Below are positions 36,748-46,683 of a DNA stretch of 64,000 nucleotides, piece after piece (the stretch's first letter is position 1; each line of letters opens with the position of its first letter). This stretch comes from Pelagibacterium montanilacus. GTDB taxonomy: Bacteria > Pseudomonadota > Alphaproteobacteria > Rhizobiales > Devosiaceae. A program made the translations under genes and the position numbers. The stretch lies in assembly GCF_003992665.1 (NCBI RefSeq), contig NZ_RZMX01000012.1, positions 1 to 64,000 on the forward strand, given 5' to 3'. Below the pieces are notes generated by a model that saw nothing but the letters and a program-made list of their open reading frames with translations, searched no databases and was not told where the DNA came from.

Positions 36748-37322
36748 CCGGTCCACTTCGTCATCTTCTCAAGCGCGTCGGGACGGTCGCGGTCCTCAAG
36801 CCGGGTTTCGGGCCTCCCGATATGGACAAACCCCACGAACCGCTCGCCGGGTCCCGCGCCCAGCATCGCCGCCGCCTCCTGGTCATAGGCGAACCAGCGC
36901 GTCACCCAATGGGCCCCGAACCCCAGCGCGTTGGCACCGTGGCACAGGTTGAAGCAGGCATTGCCCGCCGCGATAAGCTGCTCGAACTCGGGGATCTTGG
37001 GGTGGATCGCAGCGGTCGAGACAACGCCCACGGTCAGCGGCGCGGGCAGGAATTGCTTGCGTTCGACCTCCAGCCGCTCGGGCGGGCAATCGGGCTCGCG
37101 CGACGCCACCAGTGCGGCCAGCTTCTCCCCGGCCTTGTGCCGCGCCTCACCCTCGAAGACGATGAACCGCCAGGGGGCCAGCTTGCCGTGGTCGGGCACC
37201 CGGCAGGCGATCGTGAGCAGGATTTCCAGCTGGGCTGCATCAGGGCCCGGCGCACCGAGGAAGGCAGCGGTCACGGTCCTGCGCGAGAGCAGGTAATCCT
37301 TGAGGGCGGCATTTTCAGTCAT
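36744..37322 (-). CDS. Nitroreductase family protein
   Basis: This is a 192-residue FMN-dependent nitroreductase-fold protein, closest in look to the YdjA subgroup. Visible motifs are SRRTVTAAFLGAPG, RVPDHGKLAPWRFIVFEG, AAGNACFNLCHGANALGFGAHWVT and a C-terminal GRPETRLEDRDRPD. The physiological substrate is unknown. ATG at 37322 is preceded by AAGGA. Confidence 0.9.
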   Translation of the reverse strand: MTENAALKDYLLSRRTVTAAFLGAPGPDAAQLEILLTIACRVPDHGKLAPWRFIVFEGEARHKAGEKLAALVASREPDCPPERLEVERKQFLPAPLTVGVVSTAAIHPKIPEFEQLIAAGNACFNLCHGANALGFGAHWVTRWFAYDQEAAAMLGAGPGERFVGFVHIGRPETRLEDRDRPDALEKMTKWTG

Positions 37323-37447
37323 GGAAGAGGCGGTCCTTCATTCTTGCTCTTGAATGCCCCTTATGACACAGCTTTTCCCCATTCCAAGCGTATCGGTCGC
37401 CGCATCGGCGCATGTGGCGCGCACAGTCCAGGGAGATCGTTAGGCCA

Positions 37448-38434
37448 ATGCCTCTTCGTGCCGGCCTTGCCGTACTGCTCACCCTTCTGGCGGCTCCAGT
37501 CCATGCGCAATCGGATGGCACCCAGGGCGCAATGGAAGAGGGCTTCGTCCCGCCGCCGCGCCCTGCGGAGATGGGCGGCGTTCCCTATGGCGGGGAAGGC
37601 GCTGGTCCGTCCTCGAACATCAACTCCGCCCAGGAGCTCGAGGAGCCTTTTTCCGACCGGTTCGCCGGGATCACCGATCCCCAGCCGGTCACCCTCTCTG
37701 CGCGCATTTCGGCAGAGGGCGATCTGATTCCCGAAGGCCTTGTCTGGCGCGTCTTCGAACCCCGCGTCGATGAGAGCGGCGAACTGGCCATGGTGGCAAA
37801 GTCCGAAGACGCAACCGCTACCTTTTCGCTTCCCCCGGGTGAATACCTGCTGCACGTCGCGTTCGGGCGCGCCCAGACCAGCGATTCCCTTTATGTCGAG
37901 CCGGGCCCCAACAACCGCACGATCATATTCGAGGTCGGCGCCCTGCAACTCGCCGCGATGATCGACGGCGATCTGCCCATTCCAGCCGACCAGCTCACCT
38001 TCGATATCCAGTCCACGGGCCCCGAAGGCCAGACACTGGTCGCCCAGGACGTGGTTCCCGGAGAGCTCGTGCATCTGAACGCGGGGATCTACACCATCAT
38101 CTCGCGCTACGGCGAGGTGAACGCCGAGATCCATTCCGATCTGCACGTCGAGCCCGGACAGATCACCGAGGCGACGCTCTATCACCGCGCCGCGCAGGTC
38201 AATCTCAGGCTGGTGTCCGAGGAGGGCGGCGAAGCCATCGCCGACGTGGAATGGTCGGTTCAGACCCCGACCGGCGAGACCATCTACACCGAGATCGGGG
38301 CCTTCCCCGAAGCGGTGCTGGCCGAGGGCGAGTATGTCGCCCTGGCCCGTCTCGGCGAGAATGTCTACAACCGCGAGTTCGAGGTGCGTCCCGGCGCCCG
38401 CAATGAAGTCGAGATCCTCACCACCGTCTACTGA
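37448..38434 (+). CDS. Secreted protein, unknown
   Basis: This 328-residue protein has a signal peptide (LRAGLAVLLTLLAAPVHAQ). A proline-rich linker follows, then two or three beta-sandwich-like repeats, each containing a GEYLLHVAFGRA / GIYTIISRYGE / GEYVALARLGE-type segment. No enzyme motif is seen, and a periplasmic or surface role is likely. ATG at 37448 is used; an upstream ATG at 37412 would spoil the signal peptide. It ends five bases before the thrS stop. Confidence 0.8.
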   Translation: MPLRAGLAVLLTLLAAPVHAQSDGTQGAMEEGFVPPPRPAEMGGVPYGGEGAGPSSNINSAQELEEPFSDRFAGITDPQPVTLSARISAEGDLIPEGLVWRVFEPRVDESGELAMVAKSEDATATFSLPPGEYLLHVAFGRAQTSDSLYVEPGPNNRTIIFEVGALQLAAMIDGDLPIPADQLTFDIQSTGPEGQTLVAQDVVPGELVHLNAGIYTIISRYGEVNAEIHSDLHVEPGQITEATLYHRAAQVNLRLVSEEGGEAIADVEWSVQTPTGETIYTEIGAFPEAVLAEGEYVALARLGENVYNREFEVRPGARNEVEILTTVY

Positions 38435-38439
38435 CCGGT

Positions 38440-40413
38440 TCAGTCCGCCTTGCGGCGCAGGTCGGGGGCGAGGATATCGGCCGACAGCGTCGCGATGGCC
38501 TCGGCCAGTGGCTTTACGGTCTGCCCCTGGCTGCCCAGTTGCCGGATCGAAACGGTCTGCTCGTCAGCCTCGCGCCGCCCGGCAACGAAGATGAACGGGA
38601 CGCGCCCCACCGAGTGCTCGCGCACCTTGTAGTTGATCGACTCGTTGCGGATGTCGAGTTCGGCCCTGATGCCCTGAGCCCGCAACTGGTCCACTACAGA
38701 GCGCGCATAGTCGTCCGCATCGGAAACGATGGTCGCGACCACCACCTGCACCGGCGCCAGCCACAGGGGCATGCGCCCGGCATAGCTTTCGATCATCATG
38801 CCGATGAAGCGCTCGAGCGAGCCCAGGATCGCCCGGTGCAGCATCACGGGCCTCTGGCGCGATCCGTCCTCGGCCACATAGGAGGCCTCCAGCCGCTCGG
38901 GCATCACGAAGTCGAGCTGCAGCGTGCCGCACTGCCAGGACCGGCCGATGGCGTCCTTGAGGTGGAATTCGAGCTTGGGCCCATAAAACGCCCCCTCGCC
39001 TTCCGCGATCTCGAAATCCCGCCCGGTCGCCTTTAGCGCATCGCCCAGGCTTTTTTCTGCCAGGTCCCAGACGCTGTCCTCGCCGGCCCGGGTCTCGGGC
39101 CGCGTGGCGAGCAGAACCTTGACCTCGGTGAAGCCCATGTCCTCATAGACCGAATCCAGCAGCGCGCAGAATTTTTCGGTCTCGGCTTGGATCTGGTCGA
39201 TCCGGCAAAAGATATGTGCGTCGTCCTGCGTCATCTGCCGCACACGCATCAGCCCGTGCAGCGCGCCATGCGCCTCGTTGCGATGGCAGCAGCCGAATTC
39301 CGCAAGCCGCAGGGGCAGATCGCGGTACGACTTGATTCCCTGGTTGAACACCTGAACGTGCGCCGGGCAGTTCATCGGCTTGAGCGCCAGAAGGTTCGCG
39401 TCAGCCGAAATCTCGGGCTGGTCACCTTCGGTCGAGGGCGTCTCGTCGGGCACAACGAACATGTTCTCGCGGAACTTGCCCCAATGGCCCGATTTTTCCC
39501 AGAGCTTGTTGTCCAGAAGCTGGGGCGTCTTGATTTCCTTGTATCCGGCCTTGGTCAGCCGACGGCGGATATAGGCCTCCATCTGGTTGTAGATGGTGAA
39601 GCCCTTGGGATGCCAGAACACCGAACCCTGCGCCTCGGGCTGGAAATGATAGAGGTCCATCTCCTGCCCGATCTTGCGATGATCGCGCTTCTCGGCCTCC
39701 TCGATCATATGCAGGTGATCGTCGAGCTGCTGCTTGGTCGCCCACGCCGTCCCGTAGATGCGCGAGAGCACGGGATTGTTGGAATCCCCGCGCCAATAGG
39801 CGCCCGCCACCTTGGTCAGCTTGAAGGCCTTGCCCACGTCCTTGGTGGTGCGCATGTGCGGGCCACGGCACAGGTCGAACCAGTCGCCCTGCCGGTAGAT
39901 CTTGATCTGCTGGTCCGCCGGGATCGCGTCCACCAGTTCAACCTTGAAATGCTCGCCCTTGTCGGCAAAGACGCGCTTGGTCTCCTCGCGGTCCCACACT
40001 TCCTTGGTGAACGGGGCGCCCCGGTCCACGATCTCTTCCATCTTCTTTTCGATTTCGCGCAGTTCGTCCTCGGTGAAGGGCGCCTCGCGATGGAAGTCGT
40101 AGAAAAACCCGTTCTCGATCACCGGGCCGATGGTCACCTGCGTGGTCGGCCACAGCTCCTGCACCGCTTCGGCCAGCACATGGGCCGTGTCGTGGCGAAT
40201 GAGTTCGAGCGCCGCGCTGTCCTCGCGCAGCACGAACTCGATCCGCCCGTCGGCGTGCAGCGCATCGGAGAGGTCCGAGAGCACGCCGTTCCAGCGCATG
40301 GCGACGGTCTTCTTGGCCAGCGACTTGGAGATACCCTCGACGATGGTGGTCCCGGTGGTGCCAGAAGCGTAGTCACGCACTGCACCGTCGAGGAACGTCA
40401 CCTTGATCGTCAT
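38440..40413 (-). CDS. thrS: Threonine--tRNA ligase
   Basis: This class II synthetase is 657 residues long. An N-terminal TGS domain ([19 protein letters not shown]) is followed by the editing domain ([17 protein letters not shown]). The catalytic core has the zinc-binding cysteine in [12 protein letters not shown], motif 2 ([13 protein letters not shown]) and motif 3 ([13 protein letters not shown]). A C-terminal anticodon-binding domain follows. GGAGA precedes the ATG. It is a single gene. Confidence 0.98.
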   Translation of the reverse strand: MTIKVTFLDGAVRDYASGTTGTTIVEGISKSLAKKTVAMRWNGVLSDLSDALHADGRIEFVLREDSAALELIRHDTAHVLAEAVQELWPTTQVTIGPVIENGFFYDFHREAPFTEDELREIEKKMEEIVDRGAPFTKEVWDREETKRVFADKGEHFKVELVDAIPADQQIKIYRQGDWFDLCRGPHMRTTKDVGKAFKLTKVAGAYWRGDSNNPVLSRIYGTAWATKQQLDDHLHMIEEAEKRDHRKIGQEMDLYHFQPEAQGSVFWHPKGFTIYNQMEAYIRRRLTKAGYKEIKTPQLLDNKLWEKSGHWGKFRENMFVVPDETPSTEGDQPEISADANLLALKPMNCPAHVQVFNQGIKSYRDLPLRLAEFGCCHRNEAHGALHGLMRVRQMTQDDAHIFCRIDQIQAETEKFCALLDSVYEDMGFTEVKVLLATRPETRAGEDSVWDLAEKSLGDALKATGRDFEIAEGEGAFYGPKLEFHLKDAIGRSWQCGTLQLDFVMPERLEASYVAEDGSRQRPVMLHRAILGSLERFIGMMIESYAGRMPLWLAPVQVVVATIVSDADDYARSVVDQLRAQGIRAELDIRNESINYKVREHSVGRVPFIFVAGRREADEQTVSIRQLGSQGQTVKPLAEAIATLSADILAPDLRRKAD

Positions 40414-40483
40414 GTCTCAAATCTCCAGAACTGCTCACGATTGAGCGGGGTATAGCGGGCGGTTGATTACCATGAATTGGGCG

Positions 40484-40801
40484 TCAATCCAGCCCTTTGT
40501 CTGCCCGCCACCGCCCGTAGCGCCACGGCAGATACCACCGCGCCGGACCCGGCACCGCCTGCGGCACCGGGTCATAGCCATGGGTTCCCCCCGGACGGCA
40601 GCGCCAGATCCGTGCCGCGCCCATCCATCCCCCAGGCCAGAAGCCATGGGCAAGGATAGCGTCGCGGGTGAATTCCGAACAGCTCGGCGCGTGCCGGCAT
40701 TGCCGCCCGATAAGGGCGGAAAGCGAATGGCGGTAGATCTGGATCAGCCCGTAAGCCGCCCATTTGAAGGGCCAGTCGATCACGGCCCAGATTCGGCCCA
40801 T
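40484..40801 (-). CDS. yidD: Membrane protein insertion efficiency factor
   Basis: This 105-residue YidD protein assists YidC-dependent insertion. The conserved IQIYRHSLSALIG and CRHAPSCSEFTRDAI (three-cysteine motif) and the arginine-rich end are present. Its ATG overlaps the stop of the NifU-like gene by one base (TGATG), so it is cotranscribed with it. Confidence 0.93.
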   Translation of the reverse strand: MGRIWAVIDWPFKWAAYGLIQIYRHSLSALIGRQCRHAPSCSEFTRDAILAHGFWPGGWMGAARIWRCRPGGTHGYDPVPQAVPGPARWYLPWRYGRWRADKGLD

Positions 40802-41229
40802 CACGCCCCTGCCTTGTCCAGCGCCTCGACGATCGCTTCGAACACCAGAAGGGTCGAGGCATGGCGCGGGGGATAGGCGCGCACCGGCTGGAGATAGCGC
40901 AGATCGTCCCATTTGCCGTCCGGCGGCCCGCCCTCGCTCTTGAGCATGTCCACCATGGTCCGGCGCAATTGCCGCAATTGCTCGGGCGTCGAGCCCAGCA
41001 CGTGCTCGGCAACGATCGCCGCGCTGGCCTGCCCCAACGCACATGCCTGGATATCGGCGCCATAGGCGCTCACCCGCCCATCCTCGAGCGCAAGGTCCAC
41101 CTCGACCACCGATCCGCAGACCCGCGAGGATTTCCGCGCGGTGCCATCGGGCGCATCGAGCCTTGGAAGCTGCCGCGCGGCCCCGACGATCTCTAGAATT
41201 CGGGTACTGTAGAGGTCGGAGAACTCCAT
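40801..41229 (-). CDS. Iron-sulfur scaffold (NifU/IscU N-terminal) family protein
   Basis: This 142-residue protein is related to NifU/IscU scaffolds. It has CGSVVEVDLALEDGRV with the first conserved cysteine, and CALGQASAAIVAEHVLG with the second. The third cysteine of true IscU (near RxxC in the C-terminal helix) is not evident: RAYPPRHASTLLVFEAI occupies that place. It may therefore be a divergent relative, often found next to yidD in this group. AAGGAGA precedes the ATG. Confidence 0.88.
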   Translation of the reverse strand: MEFSDLYSTRILEIVGAARQLPRLDAPDGTARKSSRVCGSVVEVDLALEDGRVSAYGADIQACALGQASAAIVAEHVLGSTPEQLRQLRRTMVDMLKSEGGPPDGKWDDLRYLQPVRAYPPRHASTLLVFEAIVEALDKAGA

Positions 41230-41441
41230 TGTGCTAGTCTCCTTGCCCGGAGCAGGATTTGCCTTTGTTCACCGCTTGCGGCCAATCTGTTTGCTTGTCG
41301 GGGACATGATGCGCCCTATATAAGAGCCTGGACGCCGACCTGCAAAAGGCAATGGTCTAAAATTCTCACCCCGGCGTATTAGCTGCCGAGGGGCCGCATG
41401 GGAGATGGCCCGGCCATCCGATGCGAAAGGGATGCACCCAG

Positions 41442-42071
41442 ATGGACATGAACGCCAAACCCACGCTCGCCGCAGCGCCCGTCACGCCGATGCCGCGCCA
41501 GCGCCCGTCCCGTGAAGAGGCCGAAGCCGCCGTGCGAACGCTGATCCAGTGGGCTGGCGACGATCCGGATCGCGAGGGTCTCATCGACACCCCACGCCGG
41601 GTGCTCGATGCCTATCGGGAGATGTTTGCCGGCTACGAGATCGACGCCCGCTCCGTGCTCAAGCGTACCTTCACCGAAGTGGGGGGCTATGACGACATCG
41701 TCCTGGTGCGCGACATTCCCTTCAACTCGCACTGCGAGCACCACATGGTCCCCTTCGTGGGCAAGGCGCACATCGCCTACCTGCCCCATGATGGCGTTGT
41801 CGGCCTCTCCAAGCTCGCCCGGGTAACCGACGTCTTTGCCAAGCGGCTCCAGACCCAGGAAAACCTCACCGCGCAGATCATCGAGGCGATCAACGACTCG
41901 ATCAATCCGCGCGGCGCGGCGGTTATGCTCGAGGCCGAGCACATGTGCATGTCCATGCGCGGCATCCAGAAGCACGGCTCGTCCACGGTCACCCACCGGT
42001 TCACCGGTGTGTTCGCCGAAGACCGTCAGGAGCAGGACCGCTTCTTCGCCCTCATCCGCGCCGGTCGCTGA
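41442..42071 (+). CDS. folE: GTP cyclohydrolase I
   Basis: It makes dihydroneopterin triphosphate from GTP for folate synthesis. Zinc and active-site residues are in [12 protein letters not shown] and [21 protein letters not shown]. Length is 209 residues from ATG at 41442 (AAAGGGAT upstream); an ATG at 41421 is less likely. The roughly 190 bp between it and the divergent scaffold gene probably hold both promoters; no riboswitch is recognised there. Confidence 0.96.
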   Translation: MDMNAKPTLAAAPVTPMPRQRPSREEAEAAVRTLIQWAGDDPDREGLIDTPRRVLDAYREMFAGYEIDARSVLKRTFTEVGGYDDIVLVRDIPFNSHCEHHMVPFVGKAHIAYLPHDGVVGLSKLARVTDVFAKRLQTQENLTAQIIEAINDSINPRGAAVMLEAEHMCMSMRGIQKHGSSTVTHRFTGVFAEDRQEQDRFFALIRAGR

Positions 42072-42117
42072 TCCTCGCCCCTTGCGCGGGCTCTGGCCCA
42101 GCGCGATACAATTCCCT

Positions 42118-42594
42118 ATGAGCGGCGCCATGACGCATCCTGACAGCCCTTTCCCCGCCGCCGACTCCATCACAAACACCGAGCGCGAATTGGGCGCCGT
42201 CTTCGCCCCGAAGTTCGACGCGTCGGGCCTCGTCACCGCCGTGACCGTGGACGCGGCAACCGGCCAGGTGCTCATGGTCGCCCACATGAATGCCCAGGCG
42301 CTCGAAGCGACCGTCAGGACGGGCTTGGCCCATTACTGGTCCCGGTCGCGGTCGGCGCTCTGGAAAAAGGGCGAAAGCTCGGGCGAGCTCCAGGAAGTGG
42401 TCGAAATCCGCACCGATTGCGATCAGGACGCCGTGATCGTCATGGTTAACCAGACCGGCCGTGGCGCGGCCTGCCACACCGGTCGCCGCACCTGCTTTTT
42501 CCGCCGCGTGGTCACAGGTTCCGATGGCGCGATCAGCCTCGAGGACGCCGGCGAGCCTACGCTTTTCGACCCCGAAGCGGTTTATGGATCCTGA
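42118..42594 (+). CDS. hisI: Phosphoribosyl-AMP cyclohydrolase
   Basis: This is the third step of histidine synthesis. The zinc and magnesium ligands are in EIRTDCDQDAVIVMV and GAACHTGRRTCFF. The SALWKKGESSGELQ motif is intact. Length is 158 residues from ATG at 42118; ATG at 42130 is possible. It follows folE by 46 bp and overlaps the rhomboid gene tail-to-tail by 13 bp. Confidence 0.96.
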   Translation: MSGAMTHPDSPFPAADSITNTERELGAVFAPKFDASGLVTAVTVDAATGQVLMVAHMNAQALEATVRTGLAHYWSRSRSALWKKGESSGELQEVVEIRTDCDQDAVIVMVNQTGRGAACHTGRRTCFFRRVVTGSDGAISLEDAGEPTLFDPEAVYGS

Positions 42595-43346
42595 CGGCTG
42601 CGCACGTAGCGGTCAAACAGTGTCGGAAGCCACAGCCCGAAGATGAACCCGCCCACATGCGCCTCCCAGGCGATGGGAATCGCCTCGCCCGTCACCAGCG
42701 GCGCAAGCGGGATCAGAAGGTTCAGTCCCAGCCAGATCAGGATGAAGGCACGGGTGCGCGTATTGCGCATCAGCTCTCCGAATGTCGCCGTCCGCCGGCC
42801 CAGCACCACGATCTCACCCGTCTCGGGATGGCGCGCCCGCAGCACCGGCTGGAAGGCGAATCGCATGGCCGCGCCCGTCAGCGCCGATACCCCGCCCGAG
42901 GCCCCGATCAGCACCAGGAACTGGGCGAGTTGGCTGAACTGGATCACCGTCATCAGCATTGCTCCGGCCAGCGCACCACCGAGGAACACGATGACAGTGG
43001 CACCTGCCCCATAGCGCCGGGCCACCGGCGTGCCGAACACCAGAAGCCAACCGCTGTTGACCAGCAGATGCATGAGATCGGCGTGCAGAAAGGCGTGGGT
43101 AAACCCGCTCCAGAGCAGCGGCGCTGCACCGCCTGGCAAGGCGTTGGGGTCGACGATTCGCATGGGCACGAATCCCGCCCACATCCGCAGATTCGCCTCT
43201 CCCACCTCGTCGAGGACGAACGCGGAGCCGAAATGGACCGCCCACATGAGCCCGAGCACGATAGTGATCACGCCCGGCACGAGGAAAATCGGCTGCCGGA
43301 CCGGGGGCTCCTGGCCGGGATCGGATGGCTGCCCGGGCGTGGTCAT
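42582..43346 (-). CDS. Rhomboid family intramembrane serine protease
   Basis: This 254-residue protein has about six membrane segments. The catalytic serine is in LIGASGGVSALTGAA and the histidine in EAHVGGFIFGLWLP. HADLMHLLVNSGWLLVFG matches the conserved H-x2-N segment of the second helix. The enzyme appears complete, but substrates are not known. GGGAGAAAG precedes the ATG. A CtrA box lies 79 bp upstream. Confidence 0.92.
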   Translation of the reverse strand: MTTPGQPSDPGQEPPVRQPIFLVPGVITIVLGLMWAVHFGSAFVLDEVGEANLRMWAGFVPMRIVDPNALPGGAAPLLWSGFTHAFLHADLMHLLVNSGWLLVFGTPVARRYGAGATVIVFLGGALAGAMLMTVIQFSQLAQFLVLIGASGGVSALTGAAMRFAFQPVLRARHPETGEIVVLGRRTATFGELMRNTRTRAFILIWLGLNLLIPLAPLVTGEAIPIAWEAHVGGFIFGLWLPTLFDRYVRSRQDP

Positions 43347-43424
43347 GGTCTGCTTTCTCCCGTTGCGCGGGCGGTTTCCCGGGCCCCGACGCGGCTTTCC
43401 ACAATGGCACCGTGGAAATTAACC

Positions 43425-43439
43425 TTAACCAATGTTTAA
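43425..43439. promoter_or_regulatory. CtrA box (TTAA-N7-TTAA)
   Basis: TTAACCAATGTTTAA in the 199-bp gap between the divergent rhomboid and PAS_5 genes, 107 bp before the latter. Confidence 0.55.
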
Positions 43440-43545
43440 GGGCGATTTCGCGGGCCGTTTTTGCCACTTTGGCATTCGAGCATGAAGGGCGATCCACCAC
43501 CGGTCCGCACGTCCTTCACTTACCTATTGGGGATAGCGGGACACG

Positions 43546-44211
43546 ATGCAACTGCGCAGCACAAAAACGCTCTACTCGTACTGGAACGACATCCGCGGCG
43601 CCCGCAGCGCCCCTGATCGGCGCGACATCGATCCCACCCGTATCCGGGACGCCCTCGCCTATACCTTCATCCTCGAATCCGAGGATGGGCTGGACTTTTC
43701 CTTCCGGCTCGCGGGCTCGCATCTGTGCGCCAGCTATTGCCGCGAGCTCAAGGGCCGCAGCTTCGGCGCGCTCTGGCCGGCCCGGGACCGGGACGCGCTC
43801 GATACGCTGGTGCGCGCCGTCACCGAGGACCACGCGATTGCCGTTCTCACCTTCGAGGGTCGCTCCGAGCGCAACGAGACCCTCGCCTTCGAGACGGCAC
43901 TTTTTCCCCTGCGCCACAACGGGGTCACCTGCTCGCGCATCATGGGCAGCATGACGGCGCTCGATACCCCGTACTGGCTCGGCATTCACCCCATCGTGCA
44001 GCAGCGGATCACGGGCCTGCGGCTGATCTGGCCCGACGACGCCTCCGATTCGATCGCCACCGGTTTCTCCATCGCCAGCGACAGCGATCAGACCACGCGG
44101 TTCGGCGCCGCCCTGCGCGAACCCATGCCGTCCATGCCCTCGAGCCTGGCCGGCGTCTCCGCCCGGCGCTATGCGCATCTGGCGGTCATCGACGGCGGCA
44201 AAGCCCAGTAG
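43546..44211 (+). CDS. PAS domain (DUF1457) protein
   Basis: This 221-residue protein of the PAS_5/DUF1457 family has a core LRSTKTLYSYWNDIRGARSAPDRRDIDP followed by FILESEDGLDFSFRLAGSHLC and RSFGALWPARDRD. Likely a sensory or second-messenger-linked protein without an output domain. It lies upstream of the PilZ gene in the same direction with a 113-bp gap. Confidence 0.88.
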   Translation: MQLRSTKTLYSYWNDIRGARSAPDRRDIDPTRIRDALAYTFILESEDGLDFSFRLAGSHLCASYCRELKGRSFGALWPARDRDALDTLVRAVTEDHAIAVLTFEGRSERNETLAFETALFPLRHNGVTCSRIMGSMTALDTPYWLGIHPIVQQRITGLRLIWPDDASDSIATGFSIASDSDQTTRFGAALREPMPSMPSSLAGVSARRYAHLAVIDGGKAQ

Positions 44212-44324
44212 CGCTGCGGAAGCGATTGGACTAAAATCGGCAGCGCTGGCCTTACCAACCGTTAAGGCAAATGCACTTAAGGTTGACCTGACCGATAATC
44301 CGCGACGATTCAGCGAGAGCCCAA

Positions 44325-44954
44325 ATGCTCACCGAGAACCTTGCCTTGGCGACCCGGGCCCAGCGCGGCCCGCGCGAAACCGAGGATCGATTCCAGAGCG
44401 TTCGGGTTTCGCTTCTTGGCCGTTACATGCTCGCCGACCGGCGTGAGTTTCCCTGCCAGGTCATCGAGATGTCCCCCGGCGATGCATGCGTCATCGCGCC
44501 CGTGGTCGGGATCGAGGGCGAGAAAGTCGTCGCCTACCTCGATCATCTGGGCCGCGTGGAAGGCCGTATTCTCGCGCTGATCGACGGCGGGTTCCGGATG
44601 GACCTCATCGCCTCCCCCCGCAAGCGCGACAAGATGGCCGCCCAGCTCACCTGGCTGGCCAACAAGGACCTTCTCGATCTGCCCGAAGACCGCCGTCACG
44701 AGCGTGTGGTCCCCGATATCCGGCATTCCTCGATCCTTCTCGAGGATGGTCGGCGCTACAATTGCAAGATCACCGACATCTCGCTCGGCGGCGCCGCCGT
44801 CGAGATGGACGTGCGGCCGGCCATAGGCACGCCGGTGACCCTCGGGCGCATGCGCGCCCGCGTGGTGCGCCATTTCCCCGACGGCATCGCGGTCGAGTTC
44901 GCCTCGGTCCAGGAAATGCTCACCGTGGTCCAGCAGAACCTGCGGATCAACTGA
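44325..44954 (+). CDS. PilZ domain protein
   Basis: This 209-residue protein looks like two PilZ-type beta barrels. The C-terminal one has the c-di-GMP motif: basic residues in EDRRHERVVPD and D-x-S-x-GG in TDISLGGAAVEM. The N-terminal one is degenerate (VIEMSPGDACVI). Probably a c-di-GMP receptor acting on envelope or motility functions. It follows the PAS gene. Confidence 0.9.
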   Translation: MLTENLALATRAQRGPRETEDRFQSVRVSLLGRYMLADRREFPCQVIEMSPGDACVIAPVVGIEGEKVVAYLDHLGRVEGRILALIDGGFRMDLIASPRKRDKMAAQLTWLANKDLLDLPEDRRHERVVPDIRHSSILLEDGRRYNCKITDISLGGAAVEMDVRPAIGTPVTLGRMRARVVRHFPDGIAVEFASVQEMLTVVQQNLRIN

Positions 44955-45068
44955 TCGCGCCTGCCCGGTGCCGCCGATCGGTCTTGGTCAACACACCATT
45001 AACGTCCCATGGTTTAGTTTAGCGTTCTCAGTGCTGGGAGGCCCCATGCTGTTTGGACGGATTTTTCC

Positions 45069-45530
45069 ATGACCACCCCATTTCGCACCCTGAGCACACT
45101 TATGGCCGGCGCCGTGCTGGCCACCACGCTTTCGGGGTGCATCACCCTCTTTGGCTGGGGTGGCGGAAAAGGGGCGCATGAATGTCTCGTACGCGCCATG
45201 TATTTCGAATCCATCCGTTCGAGCGATGAGGGCATGCTGGCGGTCGGCACCGTCGTCATGAACCGGGTCGATGACCGGGCTTTTCCCGACGATGTGTGCG
45301 GTGTCGTCGGCCAGAAGAACCAGTTCGCGCCCGGCGTGCTCACGCGCGCCATGACCGAGCCGCGCAGCGTCGAGCGCGCTTCCAGGGTGGCCAGCGATGT
45401 GTTGCGCGGCAAGCGCCATCACGGCGTACGCGGCGCGAAATACTTCCACACCGCCGGGCTCACCTTCCCTTACAAGAACATGCACTACGTGCTGGTCGCC
45501 GGCGGCAACGCCTTCTACGAGCGCCACTAG
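45069..45530 (+). CDS. SleB-type cell wall hydrolase lipoprotein
   Basis: This 153-residue protein has a lipobox (LATTLSGC) near residue 23 and a Hydrolase_2 (SleB) domain: CLVRAMYFESIRSSDEGMLAVG with a catalytic-type glutamate, VVMNRV, and NQFAPG near the middle. It probably cleaves peptidoglycan. The stop TAG is immediately followed by a dispersed repeat copy. Confidence 0.9.
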   Translation: MTTPFRTLSTLMAGAVLATTLSGCITLFGWGGGKGAHECLVRAMYFESIRSSDEGMLAVGTVVMNRVDDRAFPDDVCGVVGQKNQFAPGVLTRAMTEPRSVERASRVASDVLRGKRHHGVRGAKYFHTAGLTFPYKNMHYVLVAGGNAFYERH

Positions 45531-45640
45531 AGCGTTTACAGAAACAGTGAGAACACTTCGCCGGTTCAGCCGCGACAGTTCAAAGACTTGGAACGCCTGT
45601 TCCGATTCCATCAGAGCAGCAGCTCTAGCCATCGCAAATG
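45528..45640. repeat. Dispersed intergenic repeat, copy C
   Basis: Starts TAGAGCGTTTACAGAAAC, continues CCGGTTCAGCCGCGACA and CAAAGACTTGGA, and ends in a degenerate hairpin (GCCTGTTCCGATT / ATCAGAGCAG). The rest of the 301-bp gap before the ABC operon shows no gene. Confidence 0.7.
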
Positions 45641-45831
45641 CCGGCCTGTCATAGCCGGGCACATCACGCCAAGCTGCTCATCACTTGAGCAGCTTGGCTT
45701 GCCCTGCCCATCAAACGCGCAAATCCGGCATTGGAAGCCGCGAGCACCAGGCGTACAGCCCCGGAAACCGGGCGCTGGCACAGCGCTTGCAACTCTTTTC
45801 CCCGTCAGACACTGGAACACGGGGAACCGCA

Positions 45832-46617
45832 ATGCAGAGACGTTCATTCATCGCCCTCGCCGCAGCCTTGGCGACACTGGCCGGGGCCACGGCGCCCGCC
45901 CACGCCGATGCGCTCGAGACGATCATGGAAACCGGCACGATCCGCATCGCGGTCCCGCAGGACTTCCCGCCCTTCGGCAGCGTGGGCACCGATCTCCAGC
46001 CTGTCGGGTACGACATCGACATGGCCATGCTCATCGGCGAGCGGCTTGGCGTCGACGTCGAGATCGTTCCCGTCACCAGCGCCAACCGCATCCCCTATCT
46101 GCAGACGGACATGGTCGATCTCGTCATTTCCAGTCTCGGCAAGAATGCCGAGCGCGAGGCGGTCATCGACTTCACCGATGCCTATGCGCCCTTCTTTAAC
46201 GGCGTCTTCGGGCCCGACAGCATCGACGTGGGCAGCGTCGAGGATCTTGATGGCCAGATCGTCGGCGTAACGCGCGGGTCGGTCGAGGATCTCACCCTCA
46301 CCGACATGATCGGCGACGGCGTCACCATGCGCCGCTACGAGGACAACAACGGCACCATTTCGGCCTTCCTGTCCGGCCAGGTCGAACTGATCGCTACCGG
46401 CAACGTCGTTGCGGCCGCCATTCTCGAGCGCGACCCCGACATCCGGCCCGAAATCAAGTTCCTGGTCCAGGATTCGCCCTGCTATATCGGGCTCAACCAG
46501 GGCGAGGATGCGCTCAAGGCAGCGATCAACGAGATCATCGCGGAGGCCAAGACCGACGGATCGCTCGAGGCCATCTCCATGGAATGGCTCGGCCAGGAGC
46601 TTCCCGAGGACCTGTGA
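45832..46617 (+). CDS. Amino-acid ABC transporter, substrate-binding protein
   Basis: This 261-residue periplasmic protein has a signal peptide (RRSFIALAAALATLAGATAPAHA). The family-3 solute-binding pattern is present: GTIRIAVPQDFPPFGSVG, GYDIDMAMLIGERLGV and DLVISSLGKNAEREAVIDFT. Polar amino acids are the likely ligands, exact one unknown. ATG at 45832 has GGGGA six bases upstream. First gene of a four-gene transporter operon. Confidence 0.94.
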   Translation: MQRRSFIALAAALATLAGATAPAHADALETIMETGTIRIAVPQDFPPFGSVGTDLQPVGYDIDMAMLIGERLGVDVEIVPVTSANRIPYLQTDMVDLVISSLGKNAEREAVIDFTDAYAPFFNGVFGPDSIDVGSVEDLDGQIVGVTRGSVEDLTLTDMIGDGVTMRRYEDNNGTISAFLSGQVELIATGNVVAAAILERDPDIRPEIKFLVQDSPCYIGLNQGEDALKAAINEIIAEAKTDGSLEAISMEWLGQELPEDL

Positions 46618-46683
46618 TCACGCGCGGCGTGTCGGCGCGATCGGCGCCGGCCCGCTCCCCCTTCCTCTCCCGGAGAGCGATCG

